Assembly (NCBI GenBank): GCA_038200305.1
Contig: JBBPYD010000104.1
Coordinates: forward strand, 13,848-77,847
From: JANXXV01 sp038200305
GTDB lineage: Bacteria > Acidobacteriota > Terriglobia > Bryobacterales > Bryobacteraceae
Length of the DNA stretch: 64,000 bases
Direction of reading: 5' to 3'
Both the position numbers and the translations under genes were made by a program. Numbering within the stretch: position 1 is the stretch's first letter; each line of letters starts with the position of its first letter. Shown here in pieces: positions 52,469 to 61,372 of this stretch. The notes under the pieces were generated by a model. That model searched no databases. It worked only from the letters and a program-made list of their open reading frames with translations, and was not told the origin of the DNA.

Positions 52469-53068
52469 TTACGCGGCTCCATGCAAAGGCGCCAGGCCGC
52501 TCAGCTTCTGAGTCTGCGGCCGGATTGGAACCGTTTTTGAAACATCTTTCGAAACTTCTTTTAACCCAGGCAGTTCATTGCGCATGGTGCCGTTGAAGTA
52601 TTCATCCAACGGAAACAGGGCGTATGGCTCCAATTCACGGAACCGGCGTCCCAATCTTTGCTGGATACGATACACGGTGTGAAAGAACGTGCCACGATCC
52701 ATGTTCAACTTCCGGCAGCACAGTTTCCAATCGGCGCCTAACAGGAAATGATATCTAAATAGCCGGTGCTCCTCGTCGGTAAGAGAGCGCCTACTGATAT
52801 TGCAGAAATCCACTACATATTCTTCCTGCTTAAGTCCATACGTCTGCCGTTTATTGGATTTGTGATTATATTCCAATACCGCGCTGTTCAAGGGCTTATC
52901 CTTCGCTGTACAGAGGCGGAAATGTTCGAAGCATAGCCGGAAAATTGTCCGGAATACGCAGTTGCAAGCAGCCGGCTCCTGGCCCCGGCTGGCACGCAGT
53001 CCCATTCCATGGCACTGTGTACATTGAATCATGGCTAATGCCAAGGTTTCTGTTCTAGTCCACTCCAT
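52469..53068 (-). CDS. Zinc-finger plus sigma-like HTH protein, function unknown
   Basis: A 199-residue protein. The N-terminus has C-x-x-C (IQCTQCHGMG) and a later C-x-C (ACNCVF), a likely zinc site. The C-terminal half SLTDEEHRLFRYHFLLGADW and KLCCRKLNMDRGTFFHTVYR then IQQRLGRRF looks like a sigma-70 region 4-type helix-turn-helix. I recall many paralogues with this FRYHFLLGADWKLCC pattern in Solibacter-type genomes; no function has been assigned that I know of. It has its own promoter (53124-53151) and terminator, ends the AT-rich region, and faces away from the XRE regulator. Confidence 0.72.
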   Translation of the reverse strand: MEWTRTETLALAMIQCTQCHGMGLRASRGQEPAACNCVFRTIFRLCFEHFRLCTAKDKPLNSAVLEYNHKSNKRQTYGLKQEEYVVDFCNISRRSLTDEEHRLFRYHFLLGADWKLCCRKLNMDRGTFFHTVYRIQQRLGRRFRELEPYALFPLDEYFNGTMRNELPGLKEVSKDVSKTVPIRPQTQKLSGLAPLHGAA

Positions 53069-53123
53069 TGCTGTTCCCTCCGGCTACGGGTATATTTTAG
53101 GTAAGTAGCCATGTATTGAGCTA

Positions 53124-53151
53124 ATGCTACCTCGGTATGTAAAATTGTCAA
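53124..53151 (-). promoter_or_regulatory. Candidate promoter of the zinc-finger/HTH gene
   Basis: The minus strand carries a perfect TTGACA (53146-53151) and TAGCAT (53124-53129) 16 bp apart, about 56 bp upstream of the ATG at 53066-53068. A GGAGGG ribosome site follows at 53076-53081. Confidence 0.5.
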
Positions 53152-53336
53152 TAACGACTGGTACTTTTTACATCATTTGTCGGGAACTATGGAAATACTT
53201 TTGCAAGTTGCTGATAACAAGGAAGCTTCATTCCAAAGATTAACGCTAAACTTCATCGCGAGAGTGTAAATCTGCTATATTGGCATGGCAACGGGGGCCT
53301 ATAGCAGGTCGAAATACAGTACTGACTGTAAAATCA
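53152..53336. other. AT-rich divergent intergenic region
   Basis: Noticeably more AT-rich than the surroundings. It separates the zinc-finger gene from the XRE regulator and is the natural place for the regulator promoter (a TATATT lies at 53274-53279). No RNA gene was recognised. Confidence 0.4.
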
Positions 53337-54026
53337 ATGTGTTTTGATGATTTTCAACAACTTTTGCTTCAGAGCTTGAGGACGCGCGTTCGCAATGGCG
53401 AAATCACAGAACGCGGCTTGGCTAAGGTGGTAGGCATTTCGCAGCCGCACGTGCATAATATTTTGAAAGGCGTGCGAGTCCTGACATCGGACGTAGGAGA
53501 CCAGATTCTTCATAAACTAAATCTGTCATTATTCGACCTTCTCGATCCCGACCATCCCGCGAAGCGTTTAGCGCTCAATAATACCGTGGCATCTCAGCAC
53601 TCGTTCGTCCCTGTGCTCATGGGACGGCTCGGCCCTGGATATACATGGCCTACCGAAATCAGCCCAGCCGAACGCTTTCCGGTTTCCTATTCGAAGTTGG
53701 CGGACATGACATACCCGGTAGTAGTCCGGACCGCCAGGGACCGGCAAATGGAACCAGTATTTGCCGCTAATGACGTCGCATTACTGGATCAATCGCCGGC
53801 GGTCAGGAGCGAAATTCACGCGGATTCGCTTTATGTACTCAAACGAGGCGATCAGGGACTTATTAGACGGCTTCGGCTTGTGGCAAACTCGCTCTATATT
53901 GTTTCTGAAGATTTAGTGCAGCGGCCCGCCGAGTGGGAGCGGATATCCATTGCGAATCTGGAAATATCCCACCTGGTAAGGGCGCGGGTTACTTTCCTCG
54001 CGCCTGAGGTGGAGTGGCGGCGCTAA
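53337..54026 (+). CDS. XRE-type helix-turn-helix regulator
   Basis: Start taken at ATG 53337 (MCFDDFQQLLLQSLRTRVRN); a TTG at 53280 would add 19 residues. Of 229 residues, 10-60 form an HTH (ITERGLAKVVGISQPHVHNILKGVRV). The C-terminal 130 residues hold a beta-rich domain (VVVRTARDRQMEPVFAANDV, DSLYVLKRGDQGLIRRL) reminiscent of the S24/LexA-like C-terminal region of cI repressors, but no Ser-Lys dyad was seen. It is an unidentified repressor-type protein and overlaps the end of the convergent glycosyltransferase gene by 38 bp. Confidence 0.72.
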   Translation: MCFDDFQQLLLQSLRTRVRNGEITERGLAKVVGISQPHVHNILKGVRVLTSDVGDQILHKLNLSLFDLLDPDHPAKRLALNNTVASQHSFVPVLMGRLGPGYTWPTEISPAERFPVSYSKLADMTYPVVVRTARDRQMEPVFAANDVALLDQSPAVRSEIHADSLYVLKRGDQGLIRRLRLVANSLYIVSEDLVQRPAEWERISIANLEISHLVRARVTFLAPEVEWRR

Positions 54027-55197
54027 CCCGATTCCGGGCGCCGGCCACATCCTTATAGAGCTCCAGAACCTCAGTTGCCGTGCGATGCCAACTGAACTGC
54101 TTCACCTGTTCGAAGCCACTCTTGATTAACCGGTTCCGAAGAGAATCGTCCAGCAAAACTTCGCGAATGCCTCTGGCAATGTCGAAGACGTTGTCTGGAT
54201 TGATGATCATGGCAGCCTCAGCCACCGCTTCGGATAACGAACCGGCGTTTGAAGTGATCACGGGCGTGCCGGAAGCCATGGCTTCAAGTGGCGGCAAGCC
54301 AAAACCTTCATACAGCGATGGGAAAATGAAAGCGGCCGCAGCCGTGTAGAAGACCTTCAGAGTATTAAAAGGCACAAATCCGAGAAAGCGGACACAGTGC
54401 TGCATGCGGGTCTGGATCACCGTGCGGCGAACTTCTGGATGCCGGGAGATTTCGTCTCCTATTATGATCAGGCGCAGATCTCCATAGACAGGATGCCCCT
54501 CCAGCTCGCCCCGGAGCACCGCGAACGCTTCTACCAACCTGGGGATGTTCTTATGTGGGACAATCCTGCCGGAGTATAAAAGAAAAGGGTAGTTGATCTG
54601 ATATCGTTCCAGCAGGCGACGTTTTTCCTCTTCCCAAGCGTTCGGACCTGTTGTGTCATTTGTTAACTGGAGACCGTGATTGAGAAACTTGGGATCGGGC
54701 GCGCTGTAGATCTGCCGGACCCGGTTACCGGGGATTCCCAGCATATGCTCCACATCCCGGCGGGTGGCCTCGGAAACCGCGATCACTCGATCGGCACGCA
54801 GCAGGCCGCGTCGAAACTTGTAAAGACGGAAGTTCTCCCGTAATCCCTTCCGGTCGCCAAAGAGAAGACTGCTCATGTCGTGAATGGTGACGACGTAGGG
54901 CTTCCGCATGAAGAAGGGAATCTGGTTCAGAGGCATATGAACCAAATCCGCCGCGAGATTCCGGACAAACATCGGATAAGCGATGTGGTCGATCCTCTCA
55001 GAATCCTGATGGTGATAAGCGACGGGTTCGAAGTTCGGCGGAAGACCGGCAAGCTCATCGATATCGTCCGGCAGAACCGTCAGGCAATAGTGGTTCTCAG
55101 TATCCACCTGGCCAAGAGCAACCAGCAGATTCCGAATGTAGGTGCCAATTCCAAAGTCCTTAATATGCCGGACATCAATGACGATGCGCAGCGGCAT
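53989..55197 (-). CDS. Glycosyltransferase family 4 (GT-B)
   Basis: A 402-residue GT4 enzyme: N-terminal IDVRHIKDFGIGTYIRNLLV, acceptor-side VTIHDMSSLLFGDRKG, donor domain YSGRIVPHKNIPRLVEAF and the E-x7-E motif EGFGLPPLE, followed by ASGTPVITSNAGSLSEAV. It probably adds a hexose to a surface polysaccharide or glycolipid. It lies 9 bp downstream of glyA on the same strand, which looks like chance co-transcription. Confidence 0.9.
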   Translation of the reverse strand: MPLRIVIDVRHIKDFGIGTYIRNLLVALGQVDTENHYCLTVLPDDIDELAGLPPNFEPVAYHHQDSERIDHIAYPMFVRNLAADLVHMPLNQIPFFMRKPYVVTIHDMSSLLFGDRKGLRENFRLYKFRRGLLRADRVIAVSEATRRDVEHMLGIPGNRVRQIYSAPDPKFLNHGLQLTNDTTGPNAWEEEKRRLLERYQINYPFLLYSGRIVPHKNIPRLVEAFAVLRGELEGHPVYGDLRLIIIGDEISRHPEVRRTVIQTRMQHCVRFLGFVPFNTLKVFYTAAAAFIFPSLYEGFGLPPLEAMASGTPVITSNAGSLSEAVAEAAMIINPDNVFDIARGIREVLLDDSLRNRLIKSGFEQVKQFSWHRTATEVLELYKDVAGARNRVSAATPPQARGK

Positions 55198-55206
55198 TGA
55201 TGTGGC

Positions 55207-56490
55207 CTAAGCGCCGACCGTGTTGAATTTCCAGCTATAGAGCGGGAATTTATCGGTCAGCACCTTGACCCGGCTTCGGACAGCAGCGAGATTTTCTTCC
55301 GACGCCGGCTCGCGGAGCACCTGCGCGATACAGGCCGCAACCTCAGACATTTCAGTTTCGCCAAAGCCGCGCGTAGTGACAGCGGGACTGCCCAGCCGGA
55401 TACCGCTTGGGTTCAGCGGAGGATTTACGTCGAATGGGATCCCATTCTTATTGGCCGTGATGTGGGCTTTGTCCAACGCAAATTCAGCCTCTTTTCCGCG
55501 CACGCCTTTTGCGAATACGTCCACCAAAACCAGATGCGAATCGGTGCCGCCCGAAACCACGCGGAAGCCTTCGCTGGAGAGGCCGGCCGCCATGGCCTGT
55601 GCGTTCACCACCACCTGCTTCTGATACGCGGCGAACTCGGGTGTCATGGCTTCCAGGAAACAGACTGCCTTAGCGGCAATGATGTGAACCAGTGGGCCGC
55701 CCTGCGTGCCGGGAAACACGGTCTTGTCGATTGCCGGACCAAACTTCTCGCGGGCGAGGATCATACCCGAACGCGGGCCGCGCAGGGTCTTGTGCGTAGT
55801 AGTCGTCACGATGTCGGCATGCTCGCAAGGGTTGGGGTAGACGCCCGCGGCGACCAGGCCCGAGAAATGAGCCATGTCCACCAGCAAGAGCGCGCCGACG
55901 GAATCCGCAATTTCGCGAAACCGTTTGAAGTCGATGATCCGCGAATAGGCGCTGGCGCCGGCGATGATCATCTTGGGTTTGTTTTCTTCGGCAAGCCTCG
56001 CGAGTTCGCCGTAATCGATTCGCTCGTCGTCTTTGCGCACGCCGTATGGAACCACTTTGTACGTTTTGCCGGAAAAGTTCAGCGGGTGACCGTGAGTGAG
56101 ATGCCCTCCATGGGCAAGATTCATTCCGAGAATGGTGTCGCACGGTTGAAGGACCGCGGCATAGGCTGCTTGATTGGCCTGTGAACCGGAGTGCGGCTGT
56201 ACGTTCACGTACTCGGCGTTGAACAGTTTTTTAGCGCGATCGCGAGCGAGATTTTCGACAATATCCGCATACTCGCATCCGCCATAATAACGCCTGCCCG
56301 GATAGCCTTCCGCATATTTATTGGTGAAGACGCTGCCGGCCGCCTCCAGAATGGCCTCTGACGTGAAGTTTTCACTCGCGATCAGTTCAAGGCGGGAATT
56401 CTGGCGCTCTAGCTCATGGCGAATCGCTTCATAGACCTGCGGGTCGGCTTCGGCGAGAGGCCTCGCCATTCTCTGTTGTTCACTCATCAT
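55207..56490 (-). CDS. glyA: Serine hydroxymethyltransferase
   Basis: A 427-residue PLP enzyme interconverting serine and glycine with tetrahydrofolate. Motifs: NRLELIASENFTSEAILEAAGS shows as NSRLELIASENFTSEA, YPGRRYYGGCEYAD, and TTTTHKTLRGPRSG with the PLP-binding Lys. Length and order are normal. Two ATG codons lie in tandem at the start, and the preceding rpiB stop overlaps them (56487-56490), so translation is coupled. Confidence 0.97.
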   Translation of the reverse strand: MMSEQQRMARPLAEADPQVYEAIRHELERQNSRLELIASENFTSEAILEAAGSVFTNKYAEGYPGRRYYGGCEYADIVENLARDRAKKLFNAEYVNVQPHSGSQANQAAYAAVLQPCDTILGMNLAHGGHLTHGHPLNFSGKTYKVVPYGVRKDDERIDYGELARLAEENKPKMIIAGASAYSRIIDFKRFREIADSVGALLLVDMAHFSGLVAAGVYPNPCEHADIVTTTTHKTLRGPRSGMILAREKFGPAIDKTVFPGTQGGPLVHIIAAKAVCFLEAMTPEFAAYQKQVVVNAQAMAAGLSSEGFRVVSGGTDSHLVLVDVFAKGVRGKEAEFALDKAHITANKNGIPFDVNPPLNPSGIRLGSPAVTTRGFGETEMSEVAACIAQVLREPASEENLAAVRSRVKVLTDKFPLYSWKFNTVGA

Positions 56491-56954
56491 CTACTGATTT
56501 TTTCCTCGTGAGCCAAGCGGTCGAGCTCAGCTATTTTGGCAATGCGCCGGACGTGGCGGGCACCACCATCGAAATTGGTGCTAAAAAATATGTCCACCAG
56601 CTCGAGCGCTTCCACAGGGCTGGTGAATCGTGCGCCGAGCGTCAGGATATTAGCGTCATTATGCTGCCGCGCGACGCGCACTTCTTCTGGATTGGTTCCA
56701 AGTGCCGCGCGGATGCCGGCGATTTTGTTCGCGGCGATCGACATGCCAACGCCGCTGCTGCACACCAGAATCCCTCGCTCGGCGTCACCGCCGGCGACGC
56801 TGTGGGCCACGGCGGCGGCATAATCGGGATAGTCGGTCGATACATCGCTATCTGCCCCATAATCGGTCACCTGGTGGCCTTCCGCGCGCAATGCATCGCG
56901 CAGGATCTCTTTGAGAGAAAACCCAGCGTGATCTGCGGCGATAGCGATTTCCAT
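56487..56954 (-). CDS. rpiB: Ribose-5-phosphate isomerase B
   Basis: Start placed at ATG 56952-56954 (MEIAIAADHAGFSLKEIL), giving 155 residues as usual for the family. ADHAGF, DYPDYAAAVAHSV and CSSGVGMSIAANKIAGIRAAL (catalytic Cys) identify RpiB of the LacAB/RpiB family. C-terminal RQHNDANILTLGARF is also conserved. It converts ribose 5-phosphate and ribulose 5-phosphate, and pairs with glyA in many genomes. Confidence 0.95.
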   Translation of the reverse strand: MEIAIAADHAGFSLKEILRDALRAEGHQVTDYGADSDVSTDYPDYAAAVAHSVAGGDAERGILVCSSGVGMSIAANKIAGIRAALGTNPEEVRVARQHNDANILTLGARFTSPVEALELVDIFFSTNFDGGARHVRRIAKIAELDRLAHEEKISR

Positions 56955-57022
56955 GGGGATTCTCTGCAATTCTAGCATGCTACAATTGATCCTTCATCCG
57001 GCAATTCCCTCGAGAATCCCTA

Positions 57023-58729
57023 ATGCTTTGGAGTAAATTATTTATCCCCACTCTGCGTGACAATCCGGCGGAGGCAGAGGTAGTTAGTCATCAGTTATTG
57101 TTGCGGGCCGGTTATGTGCGGCAATTGTCCGCGGGCATCTATAGTTACCTTTTTCTTGCACAACGTTCGCTGCTGAAAATTGAAGCGATTGTTAGAGAGG
57201 AAATGGACGCCATCGGCGGGCAGGAGATGCTGCTGCCTGCGTTACATCCGGCTGAAATCTGGCAGGAATCGGGCCGCTGGGATGTGATGGGCGACAACAT
57301 GTTCCGGCTGAAGGACCGCTGGAAACGCGACCTGTGCTTGGGCATGACGCATGAGGAAGTGATGACCTCGATTGCGCGCGGCGAGCTACGCAGCTACAAG
57401 CAGCTTCCGCAAATCTGGTATCAGATTCAAACGAAATTTCGCGATGAGCCGCGGCCGAAATCGGGTCTGCTCCGTGTGAGGCAGTTCATTATGAAGGATT
57501 CGTATTCCTTCGATATGGACGCGGCCGGTTTAGATGCAGCGTACGAGAAACATTATCGGGCGTACTGCCGGATTTTCGATCGTTGCGGGCTGAAGTACAT
57601 GGTGGTGGAAGCGCACTCGGGCGCGATGGGTGGAAGTCAATCGCATGAGTTCATGGTGGCTTCCGATGCCGGCGAAGATTTTGTGGTGAACTGCCCGGCG
57701 ACGGGCTACGCCGCCAATCTGGAAAAGGCGGTTTCGCGTTCAGCACCGGCGCTTCATCCGGATCCCGAAGGCGACCTGACGCCGGAAGAGTTCCATACGC
57801 CTGGCCGGAAGACGATTGCGGAAATAGCGGAGTTCACCGGCTTGCCCGAGACTTCGCAGATGAAGAGCCTTGTGATGGCTGCGGACGGAAAACTGGTTCT
57901 GGTTCTGTTGAGGGGCGACCACTCTCTGAGCGAGACTAAGTTCGCTTCGGCGGTTGGCGCGGCGGAGGTCCGCCAAGCGCATCCGGAAGAGATTCGGGAA
58001 GCATTCGGAGCCGATCCGGGGTCGCTTGGGCCGGTTGGTTTGAAAAAGCTGACGATTCTAGCGGATTCGGCTTTGCAGGGCCGCCGCAACATGATCGCAG
58101 GGGCTAATAAGGACGATTATCATCTACGCCATGTGACGCCGGGCGAAGATTTTCAAGCCGTGTTTCACGATCTGCGGCAGGTTGCCGCGGGCGACACCAG
58201 CCTGGACACTGGCGATCCTCTTGAAGTGATCAAGACGGTGGAGATCGGGCATATTTTCAAGCTCGGGTACAAGTATTCCGATTCGATGGGCCTGAAGGTG
58301 TTGGACGAATCCGGCAAAGAAGTGAGGGTGATTATGGGATCGTACGGAATCGGAATCGAACGGATTCTTTCCGCCGCCATTGAGCTGTTCCACGACAAGG
58401 ATGGCATGACGATGCCCGTCGCCATCGCGCCGTTCCATGTTGTGATTACTCCGGTGAACGCGGGGGATACGGGGCAGAAGGAAGCGGCGCTGAAACTGTA
58501 CGAGGAGTGCAAGTCCGCTGGCCTTGATGTGCTGTTTGACGATCGCGATGAGAGGCCGGGGGTGAAGTTCAAGGATGCCGATTTGATCGGGATCCCATAC
58601 CGCATCACGCTTGGGAAAAAGCTGCCGCAGGGATTGGTGGAAGTGGTGGAACGGCGGACGAAGCAGTCGCTCGACGTGCCCGTGGGTGAGGCTGTGGCGT
58701 TCGTGCGCGGCAAAGTTTATGGCGGCTGA
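57023..58729 (+). CDS. proS: Prolyl-tRNA synthetase (bacterial type)
   Basis: A 568-residue class II synthetase. It has the start LWSKLFIPTLRDNPAEAEVV, motif 2 FRDEPRPKSGLLRVRQFIMK, an insertion (editing, YbaK-like) domain around residues 225-385 (GLPETSQMKSLVMAADGKLV) and motif 3 GSYGIGIERILSAAIE. The anticodon-binding domain is at the end. Length is normal. The following gene starts inside its last codons (11-bp overlap), so the two may be coupled. Confidence 0.97.
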   Translation: MLWSKLFIPTLRDNPAEAEVVSHQLLLRAGYVRQLSAGIYSYLFLAQRSLLKIEAIVREEMDAIGGQEMLLPALHPAEIWQESGRWDVMGDNMFRLKDRWKRDLCLGMTHEEVMTSIARGELRSYKQLPQIWYQIQTKFRDEPRPKSGLLRVRQFIMKDSYSFDMDAAGLDAAYEKHYRAYCRIFDRCGLKYMVVEAHSGAMGGSQSHEFMVASDAGEDFVVNCPATGYAANLEKAVSRSAPALHPDPEGDLTPEEFHTPGRKTIAEIAEFTGLPETSQMKSLVMAADGKLVLVLLRGDHSLSETKFASAVGAAEVRQAHPEEIREAFGADPGSLGPVGLKKLTILADSALQGRRNMIAGANKDDYHLRHVTPGEDFQAVFHDLRQVAAGDTSLDTGDPLEVIKTVEIGHIFKLGYKYSDSMGLKVLDESGKEVRVIMGSYGIGIERILSAAIELFHDKDGMTMPVAIAPFHVVITPVNAGDTGQKEAALKLYEECKSAGLDVLFDDRDERPGVKFKDADLIGIPYRITLGKKLPQGLVEVVERRTKQSLDVPVGEAVAFVRGKVYGG

Positions 58730-59858
58730 TTGGGCGAAAACTCGATCTGAATTCCCGGCGCTCCGAAACTGGACCCATCTCAATACGGCAGCTTTCGGGC
58801 AACTGCCTAAATGTGCAACAGAAGCCGTCCGGCGGCATTTCGAGCACCGGGATGACCTGGCGTGCTCGGACTTTCTCGCTTGGTTTGACGACATGGATTG
58901 CGTGCGGGAGTTACTAGCGCGGCTGATCCATTGCTCCGCCGAGGACATTGCGTTTGTGCCTAATGCGTCGTCAGCGCTTGCGATTCTGATGAACGGCCTG
59001 GAGTGGAAGACCGGCGGCCGCATCGTCTCGCTTGCGGGCGAATTCCCCAACAATAGCTACTACCCGGCGCTGCTACGGGAACGCGGCGTGGAGTTCGTTG
59101 AGACATCGTGGGAGCGGTTCTATTCGGAAATTACGCCTGCAACGCGTCTGGTGCCGATGAGCACCGTGAACTATACAAGCGGCTTTCGGCCACCCCTGGC
59201 GGAGATCGGCCGGTATCTGCGGGAACGCGGCGTGCTCTTTTATCTGGATGGAACGCAGAGCGTGGGTGCGCTGGAATTTGATGCGGGAGACATACAACCG
59301 GATATGCTGGCGGTGCATGGCTACAAATGGCTGCTATCGCCGAATGGGGCTGGGTTCGTCTATGTGCGGCCGGAACTGCGGAAGACGCTGGCGCCGAACG
59401 TGGTCGGGTGGCGAAGCGATCGGGGTTGGCGGGGCGTCGATGAATTGAATCACGGCGCTCCGGAGCTTTCGGATAAAGCAGAGAAGTATGAAGGCGGCGG
59501 CTTGAACTTTTCAGCGATCTACGCCATGGGCGCGTCGGTGGCGATGATGCTGGAGATCGGGCCGGCTGTGATTGAGCGGCGGGTGCTGGATCTCGCGGAG
59601 ACTACGTGCAAGATGCTGCGGGAAGCTGGTGCATCGATTGTGCAGGAAGGATCGCAGATTATTGCGGCGCGTTTCGATGGCGTGGATGCATCGGCTCTGG
59701 CGCTGTCATTGCGGGAACGGCGGATTTTGGTATCGGCCCGGCATGGGAATTTGCGGGTCTCGGTGCATTTCTACAACGACGAAACAGATATCGACCGGTT
59801 GCGGCGTGGATTGACGGCGCTGCTTCATTCGACCAGTCTCAGCTCGGCGGCACTTTAG
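58719..59858 (+). CDS. Class V aminotransferase / cysteine desulfurase-like PLP enzyme
   Basis: Start at ATG 58719, inside the end of proS; 379 residues. N-terminal RSEFPALRNWTHLNTAAFGQ is the usual class V start. The PLP-binding Lys is in VHGYKWLLSPNGAGFVYV, and LDGTQSVGALEFD holds the pyridine-N Asp. The C-terminal RHGNLRVSVHFYNDETDIDR is typical of isopenicillin-epimerase/SufS-like relatives. No cysteine-loop is seen, so epimerase or aminotransferase activity is as likely as desulfuration. Confidence 0.85.
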   Translation: MAADWAKTRSEFPALRNWTHLNTAAFGQLPKCATEAVRRHFEHRDDLACSDFLAWFDDMDCVRELLARLIHCSAEDIAFVPNASSALAILMNGLEWKTGGRIVSLAGEFPNNSYYPALLRERGVEFVETSWERFYSEITPATRLVPMSTVNYTSGFRPPLAEIGRYLRERGVLFYLDGTQSVGALEFDAGDIQPDMLAVHGYKWLLSPNGAGFVYVRPELRKTLAPNVVGWRSDRGWRGVDELNHGAPELSDKAEKYEGGGLNFSAIYAMGASVAMMLEIGPAVIERRVLDLAETTCKMLREAGASIVQEGSQIIAARFDGVDASALALSLRERRILVSARHGNLRVSVHFYNDETDIDRLRRGLTALLHSTSLSSAAL

Positions 59859-59867
59859 GCAGCACCT

Positions 59868-61016
59868 TCAAGCAACGACACGCCGGCCGGTTCGCAGTGC
59901 TTGCATCGCCATGCAGAGGACGCGATTGGTGGATTGGCCCATCTCTACCGTTGCGTTCGGGTCTTTGCGAGTCGCCGTGCATTCCAAAAAATTGCGGATG
60001 TGCGACCGCGTCGCCGAGTCGAAGCTCCCGGGTACACGCTTCTGAATCGACGGCTTCATATCCAGATCATTGCTCTCAGGGTACAGAGCATAGCCTTCGC
60101 GGCCAAGATCAAAGCGAGCCTTCGATCCGTGGAATTGCGTTAATTGGTCGTTCACCGGGTTATAGTGCATTGCTTTGTAGCCCACGATAAAGTTCGCAAG
60201 ATAGTTCTCGGGGTATTCGATCGTCATGCATGTGGTTTCTGGAACTTCGGCTCCGATCAGATTCACCTGCCCACCGGCACACGTTACTGCCGTGGGCTTG
60301 GTGGAGTTCATGAACCAATGGATAGCATCGATGACGTGCGCTGCCTGACCCACCATTAGACCGCCTGAGTAATCCCAAAAGTAATACCAGTTGAAGAACA
60401 ACTTGGGATCGACCGGTTTCTTCGGCGCAGTGCCAAGCCACTGGTTCCAATCGAGCTTGCCTTCCAGTTTGCGATCCGACAGCAACTTCTGATTGTTCAC
60501 CCACCATCCATTCACCAGACGAACGTCGCCCAGCACGCCCGTGTCCACGATCTGTTTCGCTTCTTGAAATACCGGATAGCTGCGGCGCTGCATGCCGACT
60601 TGCACCACGCGCTTTGTGCGTCGAACGGCCTTGACGATGCGGTCGCCATCTTCAATGGTGTGGGCCATCGGCTTCTCGACGTAAACATCTTTGCCAGCCT
60701 CCACGGCATCGACAACCATCTGCGCATGCCAGTGGTCCGGTGTCGCAATGACTACCACGCCGATATCTTTTTGATCGAGCAGACGCTTGTAGTTGTCGTA
60801 AGGCTTGGCGCCGGTAGACGCTGCCTTCAGCCCTGCCTGCAGGTTGGGTTCGTAAACGTCGCACACGGCAGCCATTTCGGCGCCAACTTCCTTAAAGTTC
60901 GCGGTAAGGAACCGGCCACGGCCACCGCTGCCGATGATACCCGCACGAATCTTATCGCCCGCTCCAAGCACAGCGGTGGCGGATGCGGCTGCAAGGAAAC
61001 TGCGGCGCCCGATCAT
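59868..61016 (-). CDS. Gfo/Idh/MocA family oxidoreductase with Tat-like leader
   Basis: A 382-residue protein with leader IGRRSFLAAASATAVLGAG. The dinucleotide motif is GIIGSGGRGRFL, and VEKPMAHT gives the E-K-P motif with catalytic Lys. The C-terminal half has GGLMVGQAAHVIDAIHWFMN. It is the last gene of a five-gene operon and its ATG overlaps the stop of the putative immunity gene (61013-61016). Exported members of this family act on sugars or keto-glycosides in the periplasm. Confidence 0.9.
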   Translation of the reverse strand: MIGRRSFLAAASATAVLGAGDKIRAGIIGSGGRGRFLTANFKEVGAEMAAVCDVYEPNLQAGLKAASTGAKPYDNYKRLLDQKDIGVVVIATPDHWHAQMVVDAVEAGKDVYVEKPMAHTIEDGDRIVKAVRRTKRVVQVGMQRRSYPVFQEAKQIVDTGVLGDVRLVNGWWVNNQKLLSDRKLEGKLDWNQWLGTAPKKPVDPKLFFNWYYFWDYSGGLMVGQAAHVIDAIHWFMNSTKPTAVTCAGGQVNLIGAEVPETTCMTIEYPENYLANFIVGYKAMHYNPVNDQLTQFHGSKARFDLGREGYALYPESNDLDMKPSIQKRVPGSFDSATRSHIRNFLECTATRKDPNATVEMGQSTNRVLCMAMQALRTGRRVVA

Positions 61017-61372
61017 TCCGCCAGCCCCTCATCGCGAAGATCTCCCAGCAGCTCGCCGGATGCATTGCGCGGATAGCCGAAGTCCCAAAATGGATTCGCG
61101 CCGCCGCTTTCCCAGACCCGCACCTTCCGCTGCGTGAGAAGCGATTCGAACTCGGTATCGGCTTCACGCACCTCGCCGTCCAGCCCGACCATCGCGATAA
61201 TTCCGCGTAGATCCAGATCGTTGCGGTAATCCTCAAGGCCGAATTTATAACCGTTCCTGACGTCCTCGACGAATTTGTTCCAGCGGTCAAGCAGACCGCG
61301 GCGGCCCGCCTTGACCACATGTTCTGGGTACCCGTTCTCACGGAGGTACATGATCATTTCAGTGTCGGTCAT
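61013..61372 (-). CDS. Putative immunity protein for the upstream RNase-like toxin
   Basis: A 119-residue acidic cytosolic protein (TDTEMIMYLRENGYPEHVVK, then FVEDVRNGYKFGLEDYRNDL). It has no leader and is rich in Asp and Glu, as expected of an inhibitor of a basic RNase (compare barstar, in principle). It overlaps the stop of the 61369-61704 gene by 4 bp (ATGA). Function is inferred only from pairing, charge and location; the family itself is not one I can name with certainty. Confidence 0.5.
   Translation of the reverse strand: MTDTEMIMYLRENGYPEHVVKAGRRGLLDRWNKFVEDVRNGYKFGLEDYRNDLDLRGIIAMVGLDGEVREADTEFESLLTQRKVRVWESGGANPFWDFGYPRNASGELLGDLRDEGLAE

Noticed and set aside
58124..59053. Minus-strand frame of 309 residues
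   Set aside because: Runs across proS and the aminotransferase in antisense; no supporting feature.
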